Source: Massilia sp. IC2-477
GTDB lineage: Bacteria; Pseudomonadota; Gammaproteobacteria; Burkholderiales; Burkholderiaceae_D
Direction: 5' to 3'
NCBI RefSeq assembly: GCF_020707265.1
Contig: NZ_JAJFEQ010000004.1
Location: forward strand, 310,001-374,000
Length of the DNA: 64,000 bases
The notes below the pieces were generated by a model, which was not told the origin of the DNA, searched no databases, and worked only from the letters and a program-made list of their open reading frames with translations. The translations under genes were made by a program, and so were the position numbers. Shown in pieces: positions 35,274 to 42,831 of this stretch. The number at the start of each line of letters is the position of its first letter. Within the stretch, counting starts at the first letter, position 1.

Positions 35274-37163
35274 TTACGCGGCGAGTCGCACGTTGCTGCG
35301 GCAGCCGTCCATCAGGAAGGACAGGCCGACCACCAGCACCAGTTCGCCCTCGGCCGAACGCGCGGTACCGGTGATGCCTTCGACGGACAGCGCCGTCATC
35401 GGCTTGATCACCAGGTCGGCCGTGCCGTCCACCGCTTCCACCGCCAGGATGTAGGGCTGCGGTGCGTTGATGACGATGCCGACGCGTTCGGAACAGGCTT
35501 CGTAGCCCAGCGCCAGGGCCAGCGAACGCACCGGCAGCGGGCGGCCCTGGTCTTTCAGCACCGGGGCGCCGCCCACGCACTGGAACTCTTCCGGCAGCTC
35601 GACCACGCGCTCGACGACGGCCATCGGCAGCGCCAGCGAAGCGCTGGAGGTCGACACCAGCATGGTCGGCACGATCGACAGTTCGATCGGCAGGCGGATC
35701 GCGAAGCGGGTGCCCGCGCCCAGCTGCGATTCGATGCGGATCGCGCCGCGGTTCTTCTCCACCGCCGTCTTGACCACGTCCATGCCGACGCCGCGGCCCG
35801 ACACCGAGGAAGCGACTTCCTTGGTCGAGAAGCCCGGCAGGAACACCAGCTGGTAGGCGTCGTCGTCGTTCGGGGCGCCGTTCTCGCCGATCAGGCCCTT
35901 GTCGATCGCCTTCTTGCGCAGCTTGACCGGGTCCATGCCCTTGCCGTCGTCCTGCAGCACGATCATGACGCTGTTCGCTTCCTGCCAGGCTTTCAGCAGG
36001 ATGAAGGCCTTGGCCGGCTTGCCGTTGGCGACGCGCTCTTCCGGCGACTCGACACCGTGGTCGAGCGCGTTGCGCAGCATGTGCACCAGCGGGTCGTACA
36101 GGCTGTCCACCACCACGCGGTCGACTTCGGTCTCGGCGCCTTCGATGGTCAGTTCGACGTCCTTGCCCAGGTCCTTGGCCAGCTCGCGCACCAGGCGCGG
36201 GAACTTCTGGAACAGGCGGCCGACCGGCTGCATGCGGGTCGCCAGCGTGGCGCGCTGCAGTTCGGCCGAGTAGCGCGAGGCGCGCTCCAGGGTCTCGGTC
36301 AGCGTCGCCATCAGGGCGGCGGCCGGACCTTCGAACTTGTACTGCTGCAGGCGCTCGAGCAGCACGGCAGCCTGGTTGGCGGCCTGCACCGATTCGCCGG
36401 CCACTTCCAGCAGCGCGTCCAGCTTGACCGCATCGATACGGATGCTTTCGTCCTTGGCCGGCGCGGCGGCGGCGCGCGCGTCGGCCACCTTGTCGTTCTG
36501 GCGGCGGTCGACACCGTCCCAGCCACCCTGCTTGGCGGCAGGCGCGGCTTCAACGGGCGCCGCTGCTGCGGCGGCTGCGGCGGCAACCGGCGCCGGCGCT
36601 GCGGGCACGGCGGCGAGCGCGGAGCCGGCGGGCACCACGGCGTTGTACATGCCGACCCAGTCGAGGCCATCCTCGCCCGCGGCCGGGACAGCCACGGCTT
36701 CGGCGGCAGCCGGTGCGGCAGCGGCCGGTGCGGCGGCAGCCGGCGCGGGAGCGGCCGGCGCCGGGGCGCTCGGCGCGCCCTTGCCTTCGATCGCATCGGT
36801 CAGGATGCGCTCGAGCGCGGCCGGCATTTGCGCCAGGCCTTCCGGCGGGGTGCCGTTGTTCAGGTCATTCAGCTGGTCGGCCACGAAACCCGACGCTTCC
36901 AGCGCGGCTTCGATCGCCAGCGGCGTCACCGGAGCCTGTCCCGTACGCAGGGCGTCGAACAGGTTCTCGGTCAGGTGGCAGGCCGCGACCAGCGCGGGCA
37001 GGCCCATGAAGCCGGCGCCGCCCTTGATGGTGTGGAAGGAGCGGAACACCGCATTGAGCGTTTCCTTGTTGTCCGGATCGCGTTCGAGGCGCAGCAAATG
37101 TTCTTCAACATTCACCGCAAGGTCCATCGCCTCGACGACGAAGTCCTTGAGCATATCGTCCAT
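35274..37163 (-). CDS. cheA: chemotaxis-type histidine kinase CheA
   Basis: A 629-residue kinase. The Hpt domain at the N-terminus has the phospho-accepting His44 (FRSFHTIKGGAGFMGL). A long Ala/Pro linker follows (about 125-215). The dimerisation domain, a CheA-type ATPase domain (HMLRNALDHGVESPEER, DDGKGMD, GRGVGMDVV) and a C-terminal CheW-like regulatory domain complete the protein. No separate P2 CheY-binding domain is evident, which makes it shorter than E. coli CheA. It overlaps the cheZ stop codon by one base (TAATG). Receptors, CheW and CheY are not encoded next to it. Confidence 0.92.
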   Translation of the reverse strand: MDDMLKDFVVEAMDLAVNVEEHLLRLERDPDNKETLNAVFRSFHTIKGGAGFMGLPALVAACHLTENLFDALRTGQAPVTPLAIEAALEASGFVADQLNDLNNGTPPEGLAQMPAALERILTDAIEGKGAPSAPAPAAPAPAAAAPAAAAPAAAEAVAVPAAGEDGLDWVGMYNAVVPAGSALAAVPAAPAPVAAAAAAAAAPVEAAPAAKQGGWDGVDRRQNDKVADARAAAAPAKDESIRIDAVKLDALLEVAGESVQAANQAAVLLERLQQYKFEGPAAALMATLTETLERASRYSAELQRATLATRMQPVGRLFQKFPRLVRELAKDLGKDVELTIEGAETEVDRVVVDSLYDPLVHMLRNALDHGVESPEERVANGKPAKAFILLKAWQEANSVMIVLQDDGKGMDPVKLRKKAIDKGLIGENGAPNDDDAYQLVFLPGFSTKEVASSVSGRGVGMDVVKTAVEKNRGAIRIESQLGAGTRFAIRLPIELSIVPTMLVSTSSASLALPMAVVERVVELPEEFQCVGGAPVLKDQGRPLPVRSLALALGYEACSERVGIVINAPQPYILAVEAVDGTADLVIKPMTALSVEGITGTARSAEGELVLVVGLSFLMDGCRSNVRLAA

Positions 37164-38011
37164 TAGAATCCCAGATCGGCAAGAAGGTCGTCAACGTTGT
37201 CCTGGTTCAGCGCCGTATCCGGCACCGAGGGGCCCGACATCAGCGGCGCCGGCGCAGGCGGCGCTTCTTTCTTGGCCAGCTTTTCCTTCAGGTCGGCCGG
37301 AGCGTGATCGCGCAGCAGCTGTGCCAGCTCGGATTCGACCGTCTGGGTGATCTTCACCACTTTCTTGATCAGCTGGCCGGTGATGTCCTGGAAGTCCTGC
37401 GCCATCATGATCTCGAGCAGGCGTGCCTTCTCGGCTTCGGTCGCTTCGTTGACGCTGGCGGCGAACTGGCGCGAATCGCCGGCCAGGGCCTTGAATTCGT
37501 CCAGGCTCAGCTTGCCCGAGAACAGGTCGGCCCAGCGGTTTTCCATGTCCTTGGCCTGCTTCGATAGCAGGTCCTGGGCCGGCATGCCGTCGTCCAGGGT
37601 GTTCAGCACCTTGTTGGCGGCCTGCTCGGTCAGCGTGGCGACGTATTCCAGGCGGTCCTGGGCGTCGACGATGGCCGACGAGGCTTCGGTCAGTGCCTTG
37701 TCGTAGCCCAGCTCACGCAGCGAGTCGTGCAACAGGCGCACGATGCCGCCGAGGCGTTCGAACATGCCGGGCTCGGTTTCGGTGGCGGCAGCGCCCGCGG
37801 CCGGAGCGGCGGCGGCCATTGCCGGCGCAGCAGCGACCGCAACGGCAGGTGCGCTCGAGGCCGACACCTGGTCGAACAGGGACTCGAGGTCGTCCTCGGC
37901 TGCGGCCGGGGCCGCCTCGGGCGCCGGCGCCGGGGCGTCAGCGGGAGCGCTGGCGCGCTGCGCCGCCACTTCCTCGAATAATGCGTCGAAATCGTCAGCG
38001 GCGTCGGTCAT
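37163..38011 (-). CDS. cheZ: chemotaxis phosphatase CheZ
   Basis: A 282-residue CheY-phosphate phosphatase. The long helical hairpin includes the catalytic segment MMAQDFQDITGQLIKKVVKI, whose Gln is the key residue. The C-terminus DNVDDLLADLGF is the CheY-binding peptide. Unusually, the N-terminus holds two related acidic segments (DDFDALFEEV and DDLESLFDQV) separated by Ala/Pro-rich linkers, so the protein is longer than E. coli CheZ (214 residues). It is the first gene of a two-gene unit with cheA. Start ATG at 38011; no strong ribosome-binding site. Confidence 0.9.
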   Translation of the reverse strand: MTDAADDFDALFEEVAAQRASAPADAPAPAPEAAPAAAEDDLESLFDQVSASSAPAVAVAAAPAMAAAAPAAGAAATETEPGMFERLGGIVRLLHDSLRELGYDKALTEASSAIVDAQDRLEYVATLTEQAANKVLNTLDDGMPAQDLLSKQAKDMENRWADLFSGKLSLDEFKALAGDSRQFAASVNEATEAEKARLLEIMMAQDFQDITGQLIKKVVKITQTVESELAQLLRDHAPADLKEKLAKKEAPPAPAPLMSGPSVPDTALNQDNVDDLLADLGF

Positions 38012-38313
38012 AATCCCTGCTTCTCCATGGTGTATAAGTTCGCAATGTACTCTGCGTCAGTGTAGGTAAGTAATGCAACCACCCGGCCGCGCGGCGGCCT
38101 GCAGGATGGTCCAAGTCTGCATGGAAGTGTAGCAGTGTGGTTGCCGTAGGTAAATCTCAGAGACAGAGACGCAACAAAATGGACAGCGAAACTTAATTCC
38201 GCGACAATTAAAACGTCTGGTTCCTGAATGTTTACACAAGTGAGGTGTTGTTTTTCGTAACGTAGGGGTCTCGGTGCCCCTGTTGTTGATGCACAGAAAT
38301 AACGGTCCGACGT

Positions 38314-38327
38314 TTGATCGAGCTCAA
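38314..38327 (+). promoter_or_regulatory. FNR/ANR-type box upstream of the universal stress protein gene
   Basis: TTGATCGAGCTCAA matches the TTGAT-N4-ATCAA consensus with one mismatch (the first base of the right half), 74 bp before the start codon at 38402, a workable activator distance. The remainder of the 390-bp gap (38012-38401) between the divergent cheZ and usp genes shows no gene; it must hold both promoters. Confidence 0.65.
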
Positions 38328-38401
38328 CAGTTTGCGTTCTTGCAAGCACTGCCACGCCGCGGACACCGCAGAATGGCGTGGCCATTGGAGGAGACATCAC
38401 C

Positions 38402-38869
38402 ATGTACCGCAAAATCCTGATCACCACCGACGGCTCGGCCGTGTCGCAGCATACGGCCTGCGCCGGCGTCAAATTCGCGCAACAGATGGGCGCCGAAGTG
38501 CTGGCCCTGTTCGTCGCGCCGGAATACCAGTATCCGGTATACGTGGAAATCATTCCTCCCTCCTACCCCAGCGAAGAGGAATATATCGCGCAAATGCGCC
38601 GCATGGGCGAGGAATACATGGGGAAAATCATGCGCTCCTGCGCCGGCGCCGGCCTGCAGCATGCCTGCATGACCGCCTTTTCCGACACCGCGGCCCTCAA
38701 GATCGTCGATGTCGCCGAACAAGAAGGCTGCGACCTGATCTTCATGGGCTCGCACGGCCGCAGCGGCTGGGGCCAGCTGCTGCTGGGGAGCGTGACCAAC
38801 AAGGTGCTGTCGCACACGACCAAGCCGGTGCTGGTGCACCGCCTGATCAGCGAACCGGCGCCTGCCTGA
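38402..38869 (+). CDS. universal stress protein, UspA family
   Basis: A 155-residue cytoplasmic protein of the ATP-binding UspA group. It begins MYRKILITTDGSAVSQHTA and ends with the nucleotide-binding signature GSHGRSGWGQLLLGSVTNKV, i.e. G-2x-G-9x-G(S/T), intact here. The start is taken at the ATG with AGGAG 8 bases upstream; an earlier in-frame ATG is less likely. It is followed 91 bp later by a response regulator and then a Crp/Fnr regulator, and preceded by an FNR-type box, which suggests induction when oxygen is low. Confidence 0.92.
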   Translation: MYRKILITTDGSAVSQHTACAGVKFAQQMGAEVLALFVAPEYQYPVYVEIIPPSYPSEEEYIAQMRRMGEEYMGKIMRSCAGAGLQHACMTAFSDTAALKIVDVAEQEGCDLIFMGSHGRSGWGQLLLGSVTNKVLSHTTKPVLVHRLISEPAPA

Positions 38870-38960
38870 GCAAAGCTGTAACGAAAGGAAGACAGATTCA
38901 GCCCCGGCCCTGTGCTAGCCTGCATCGGCCGCTGTCGCTTTCACCGGAAAGGATGGTCCT

Positions 38961-39605
38961 ATGATTCGCATCGTAATTGCCGACGACCACACGATCATGC
39001 GCGAAGGCCTCAAGCGCATCCTCGACGGTGCGCCGGATATCGAGATCGCCGGTGAAGCGACCAACGGCTTCGAAGTGCTGACCCAGGTGCGCCAGGGCGG
39101 CTTCGACCTGCTGCTGCTCGACCTGTCGATGCCGGGCCGCAGCGGGGTCGACCTGATCCGCCAGGTGCGCAGCGAAGCGCCCAAGCTGGCGATCCTGATC
39201 CTCACCATGCACGAAGAAGAGCAATACGCGGTGCGCGCCATCCGCGCTGGAGCCCAGGGCTACCTCACCAAGGAAAGTGCGGGCACCCAGCTGGTGGGCG
39301 CAATCCGCAAGGTGGCCTCGGGACGCCCCTATATCAGTACCGAAGTGGCCGAGCAGCTGGCGCTGAACATCATGGCGCCCAATGAGCAACTGCTTCACAA
39401 GCAATTGTCGGATCGCGAGTTTGAGGTATTTTCGCTACTCGTCAGTGGAAAATCGATCACCGAGATCGCAAATGGCCTGCACCTGTCGGTCAAGACGGTC
39501 AGCACCCACAAGACCCGGATCATGCAGAAAATGGGCATGACCTCCCTGTCCGAAATGGTCCAGTACGCGGTGGCGCACCGCCTGCTGTCCCCGATGAAAG
39601 CGTAG
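38961..39605 (+). CDS. NarL/FixJ-family response regulator with LuxR-type DNA-binding domain
   Basis: A 214-residue two-component regulator. The receiver domain has the acidic pair in VIADDH, the phosphorylation site Asp54 (FDLLLLDLSMPG), Thr in ILILTMHE and Lys in GYLTKES. The C-terminal LuxR helix-turn-helix reads LSDREFEVFSLLVSGKSITE then LHLSVKTVSTHKTRIMQKMG. It has a good ribosome-binding site (GGAAAGG). No cognate histidine kinase is adjacent; the partner is unknown. Position between usp and a Crp/Fnr regulator hints at redox or stress control. Confidence 0.92.
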   Translation: MIRIVIADDHTIMREGLKRILDGAPDIEIAGEATNGFEVLTQVRQGGFDLLLLDLSMPGRSGVDLIRQVRSEAPKLAILILTMHEEEQYAVRAIRAGAQGYLTKESAGTQLVGAIRKVASGRPYISTEVAEQLALNIMAPNEQLLHKQLSDREFEVFSLLVSGKSITEIANGLHLSVKTVSTHKTRIMQKMGMTSLSEMVQYAVAHRLLSPMKA

Positions 39606-39973
39606 GACAAAGACCACTTAGACAGGCCGGCGCCGGTTTTGTGCCGGCGTCACTCTTCCCCCGGCAGCCCTGCCTGCCACCCGGCGCTCCCTCTGGCGCC
39701 GCCCCTGCTGGACTCTCCCTCTGGGCCTGAAATCCGCCGTCGGAATATTCCTACAAGCCGATGAACCGTCCTACCTACATATTCAGCAGTCGCTGATATC
39801 CGTGCCGGACTCGTGTTGGCATACTGAATTCAGCGTTTCGACTTGCTTGCGATCCAAGTCCCAGCGTGAGCCAGCCTGCAGCGGGGTTCGCCGCCGCAGC
39901 CCGCGAAGGCTAAAAACGAGCTCCGCTCTGTGGTCGCCGCCTGAAACCCTGAGTCTTTCACCTGGAGATGAGC
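39606..39973. other. intergenic region without a gene
   Basis: A 368-bp gap between the response regulator and the Crp/Fnr gene. It holds a modest hairpin (CGCCGG-TTTTGTG-CCGGCG, 39631-39649) without a U-tract just after the first gene, and a CTGAATTCAG palindrome at 39823-39832. I see no convincing reading frame, RNA gene or regulator site, but a promoter for the next gene is expected. Confidence 0.5.
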
Positions 39974-40828
39974 ATGCAGTCCCAGCCAACGTCAGAACAA
40001 CGCAACATCACCCAGCCGACCCTGCATACTCCCATGGAAGCCGGTCGCCAGCGCCAGGGTCGCCTCTGGTCCAACCTGAAGGAAGTCTGCGACCTGCTCC
40101 GCATCCCGGCCAGCGTGTCGGTGACCTCCGAAGAACTGCTGTTCCAGCATGTCCAGTTCAAGACCGGGCAACGCGTGCACACCATCGGCCAGGCTTTCGA
40201 CACCCTCTATATCGTCAACTCCGGCTTCCTCAAGACCGTGCTCATCGACGAGTTTGGCAACGAGCAGGTGCTGAGCTTCCCGATGAAAGGCGACATGCTG
40301 GGCGTGGACGGCATCCACACCCGCCACTACGCCTCGGAAGCGGTGGCCCTGTCCGACTGCGACCTGATCCTGCTGCCCTTCAAGAAGCTGACCGCCCTCG
40401 GCCGCGTCCACGCCGAACTCGAGAACATGATGTACGGCGTCATGAGCCGTGAGCTGGTGCGCGAGCAGACCATGATCGGCATGCTCGGCGCCCTCTCCGC
40501 CGAGGCGCGCGTGGCCAGGTTCCTGGTCTCGCTGGCCGACCGCTTCGCCGCCATGGGCTACTCCAGCAAGCTGTTCAACCTGCGCATGACCCGCCACGAG
40601 ATCGGCAGCTACCTCGGCCTGACCCTGGAAACCGTCAGCCGCACCCTGTCGGCCTTCAACGAGATCGGCCTGATCACCGTCGACCAGCGCACCATCGGCA
40701 TCAAGGACGCCGAAGCGCTCAAAACCCTGCGCCGCTTGCCCCCTTCGCGCTCGCGCACCAAGGGCGGGGCCAAGCAGAAGGCCGAGAGCGAACAGCCGGG
40801 TGACGATCAGGTGCTGGCAACGGCCTGA
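39974..40828 (+). CDS. Crp/Fnr-family transcriptional regulator
   Basis: A 284-residue regulator with an N-terminal cyclic-nucleotide-binding-type beta-roll (TGQRVHTIGQAFDTLYIVNS ... VLSFPMKGDMLGVDGI), a dimer helix, and a C-terminal helix-turn-helix FNLRMTRHEIGSYLGLTLETVSRTLSAF of the FNR type. Only two Cys are present (EVCD, SDCD), so the four-Cys iron-sulfur ligand set of true FNR is missing. A C-terminal Arg/Lys-rich tail (RSRTKGGAKQK) extends beyond the domain. Two ATGs are 6 bases apart; the second has GGAG at proper spacing. It may recognise FNR-like boxes such as the one at 38314. Confidence 0.88.
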   Translation: MQSQPTSEQRNITQPTLHTPMEAGRQRQGRLWSNLKEVCDLLRIPASVSVTSEELLFQHVQFKTGQRVHTIGQAFDTLYIVNSGFLKTVLIDEFGNEQVLSFPMKGDMLGVDGIHTRHYASEAVALSDCDLILLPFKKLTALGRVHAELENMMYGVMSRELVREQTMIGMLGALSAEARVARFLVSLADRFAAMGYSSKLFNLRMTRHEIGSYLGLTLETVSRTLSAFNEIGLITVDQRTIGIKDAEALKTLRRLPPSRSRTKGGAKQKAESEQPGDDQVLATA

Positions 40829-40848
40829 GGACGTACCTGAAAAACAAC

Positions 40849-40881
40849 AAGGCCGGTTCCTTTGCGGGAACCGGCCTTTTC
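40849..40881 (+). terminator. intrinsic terminator of the Crp/Fnr gene
   Basis: AAGGCCGGTTCC (40849-40860) pairs perfectly with GGAACCGGCCTT (40867-40878), a 12-bp stem with a 6-nt loop followed by T. It lies 20 bp past the stop codon and directly before copy 2 of the palindromic element. Confidence 0.9.
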
Positions 40882-40886
40882 TATAT

Positions 40887-40991
40887 GTAGGGTGGGCGGA
40901 TTTCCGCCCACGCGGTCAGCGGAAATTAGCGCAGCCGCGTCGAGTCAATTTCTTGCTATCACCGCGTGGGCGGGGAACCCGCCCACCCTAC
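40887..40991. repeat. cloverleaf palindromic intergenic element, copy 2
   Basis: The outer arms GTAGGGTGGGCGG (40887-40899) and CCGCCCACCCTAC (40979-40991) are perfect inverted repeats and share the core of copy 1 at 35176. A second perfect inner pair is CCGCCCACGCGG (40904-40915) with CCGCGTGGGCGG (40962-40973), spaced by an unpaired 46-bp centre. It sits between two convergent gene ends (Crp/Fnr and the minus-strand envelope protein). No open frame. Confidence 0.85.
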
Positions 40992-41010
40992 GGACAGAAG
41001 AACTCTGGCC

Positions 41011-42093
41011 TTACTGGTCGCGCGACAGCACGCCGTTGTTCACACGCACCCGGTCACCCTGGCGGAAGCCCGGATCGTTATCGAACTGCAGCGTCTGGGT
41101 CGCACCACTGTTGGAATAACGCACCACCACTTCATAGCGCTGCTCGCGGTTCATGTTGCGCTGGATGTTGCGGCCAGCCAGGCCGCCGGCCACCGCGCCG
41201 GCCACCGTCGCCGCGGTACGGCCGCTGCCGCTGCCGACCTGGCTGCCCAGCAGGCCGCCGACCACGGCGCCGCCGGCCGTACCCAGGTAGTTGCCATTCC
41301 CCGACACTTCGATCACGTTCACGGCTTCCACGGTCGCGCAATTGGTGCAGTACCGGGCCTGGCGCGGTTCGCTGACGCGTCCGCCGGCCAGCAGCGGGCG
41401 GCCCAGCACCGAGGTGGTGTAGCGGCCGTTGGCGCGGATGGTCGCGGTGACGCGGCTGTCCGGCGCGATGCGGTCGGAGTTGCGGATCGTATACACGGCG
41501 TCGTATTCGCCGGGACGCACTTCCGGCAGGAAGAACACGCCGCGGGCGCCGGCCATCGCCACCTCGACCCGGCCGCCCGGGGTGCCGAACACGGTAAAGC
41601 GCAGCTCGTTACCCGGGCTCAGGTCCGGGCTGCCCTGCACGTTGAAGCGTTCGATCGCGGGCGCTGCCGCCAGCTGGCCACGGCGCTGGGCGCGCGGCGC
41701 ATTGTCCTGCAACAGGGATTCACTCAGCAGGCTGGTCGCTACCTGGTTGCCCAGGCGCAGGTTGGCGCTGACGCCGCTTTCCGGGCGGATGCGGTCGTGG
41801 GTGCCGATGGTATAGGTACCGGTGTACTGGCCCGGCTCGACTTCGGTCAGGTTCAGGTTGCGCGTGGCGCCATCGATGCGCAGCGTCGCGACACCGCCCG
41901 GGCTGCCGTACAGGTCGAAATGCAGCTCGACGCCCGGCGTCAGGCGGCGTACTTCCTCGACGTTGAATCCGTTGATGGCAGGCCCGTAGGCGCGGTTGTT
42001 CTGGTAGGCCTGGGCGACGGCTGAGCCGGTGAGCACCGGGCCGAGCGTCACTACCGCAAGGAACGCGGCTTGCAGCAACTTACTGAAATACAT
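41011..42093 (-). CDS. exported protein with two tandem Ig-like repeats and a glycine-zipper domain
   Basis: A 360-residue protein with a signal peptide (MYFSKLLQAAFLAVVTLG). Two homologous modules of about 90 residues follow (about 40-125 and 145-230): both run FNV..., TPG.EL.F..YG.PGG, then EV.PG.Y...YTI...DRI.P.S. The C-terminal third has a CTNC pair (YCTNCATVEAVNVIE) and a glycine zipper (YLGTAGGAVVGGLLGSQVGS, AATVAGAVAGGLAGRNIQRN), the pattern of the 17-kDa surface antigen/SlyB group, then a beta-rich end. No lipobox Cys is present, unlike SlyB. Probably an envelope protein; function unknown. AGGGAGGA precedes the ATG. Confidence 0.82.
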   Translation of the reverse strand: MYFSKLLQAAFLAVVTLGPVLTGSAVAQAYQNNRAYGPAINGFNVEEVRRLTPGVELHFDLYGSPGGVATLRIDGATRNLNLTEVEPGQYTGTYTIGTHDRIRPESGVSANLRLGNQVATSLLSESLLQDNAPRAQRRGQLAAAPAIERFNVQGSPDLSPGNELRFTVFGTPGGRVEVAMAGARGVFFLPEVRPGEYDAVYTIRNSDRIAPDSRVTATIRANGRYTTSVLGRPLLAGGRVSEPRQARYCTNCATVEAVNVIEVSGNGNYLGTAGGAVVGGLLGSQVGSGSGRTAATVAGAVAGGLAGRNIQRNMNREQRYEVVVRYSNSGATQTLQFDNDPGFRQGDRVRVNNGVLSRDQ

Positions 42094-42168
42094 GGCTTTT
42101 CCTCCCTGGTCGATGGCGTTTCAAGGTCTACAGGGAATGTACTCTCCAGCACGACAGGAATCGGTTCG

Positions 42169-42831
42169 CTATCGTACGCAGTGCACGGCCTCGCCCGAGG
42201 TGACCCAGATGCTGTCGCCCGCTTCCGGGCGGATCGCGTGGCCGCCGGTGAAGGCGCCGAAGGATGGCAGGATCATGCGCTCGCGGCCCACCACGAAGCA
42301 CGGCAGGCGCAGCGCATCGAAGCGGGTGGCTAGCACGTAGACGGGATGGATGTGGCCGGCCAGGGCGTAGCCCTCAGTCGGAAGATCCGGGTGATGGCAG
42401 AAGGCAAAGGGACCGAGCGCGTGCGGTTCGTCCACCAGGTCGATGCGCAGGCTTGCTGCCGGGTCGCCCGCGTGGCGGTCGTGGTTGCCGCGCACCAGGG
42501 TCAGCTGCAGCTCGCTGCGGCGCTCGCGCCAGGCCAGCATCGCCAGCTGGGTGGCGCTGGCGTGGGCGGCGCGCGCATGCAGGAAGTCGCCGAGAAAGAC
42601 GATGTGGCGCGCGCCGTGCGCATCGATCAGGGCGTCCAGGCCCAGCAGGTTCTCGGTGGTGGTCCCGCGCGGCACCGGCACGCCCAGGGCGCGGAAGGCG
42701 GCCGCCTTGCCGAAGTGGATATCGGCCACGATCAGCATCTTCTCGGCCGGCCAGTACAGGGCTTTCTCGGGCAGCAGCAGCACGGTCTCGCCGGCCACCC
42801 GCACCGCCGCCGCATCGGTTTGGACACTCAT
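42169..42831 (-). CDS. pdeM: ligase-associated phosphoesterase PdeM
   Basis: A 220-residue calcineurin-like metallophosphoesterase. Metal-binding motifs are visible: DIHFGK near residue 38, FLGDFLHAR near 80, LVRGNHDRH near 114 and AGHIHPVY near 158. The family occurs next to the ligase-associated helicase, ligase and exonuclease, and a role in DNA repair is inferred from that context. The start overlaps the helicase stop by 4 bp (ATGA), so it is the last gene of that operon. Confidence 0.9.
   Translation of the reverse strand: MSVQTDAAAVRVAGETVLLLPEKALYWPAEKMLIVADIHFGKAAAFRALGVPVPRGTTTENLLGLDALIDAHGARHIVFLGDFLHARAAHASATQLAMLAWRERRSELQLTLVRGNHDRHAGDPAASLRIDLVDEPHALGPFAFCHHPDLPTEGYALAGHIHPVYVLATRFDALRLPCFVVGRERMILPSFGAFTGGHAIRPEAGDSIWVTSGEAVHCVR

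Noticed and set aside
39974..40828. Calling the Crp/Fnr protein a true oxygen-sensing FNR
   Set aside because: The N-terminal cysteine cluster needed for the iron-sulfur centre is absent; only two Cys are present in the whole chain.
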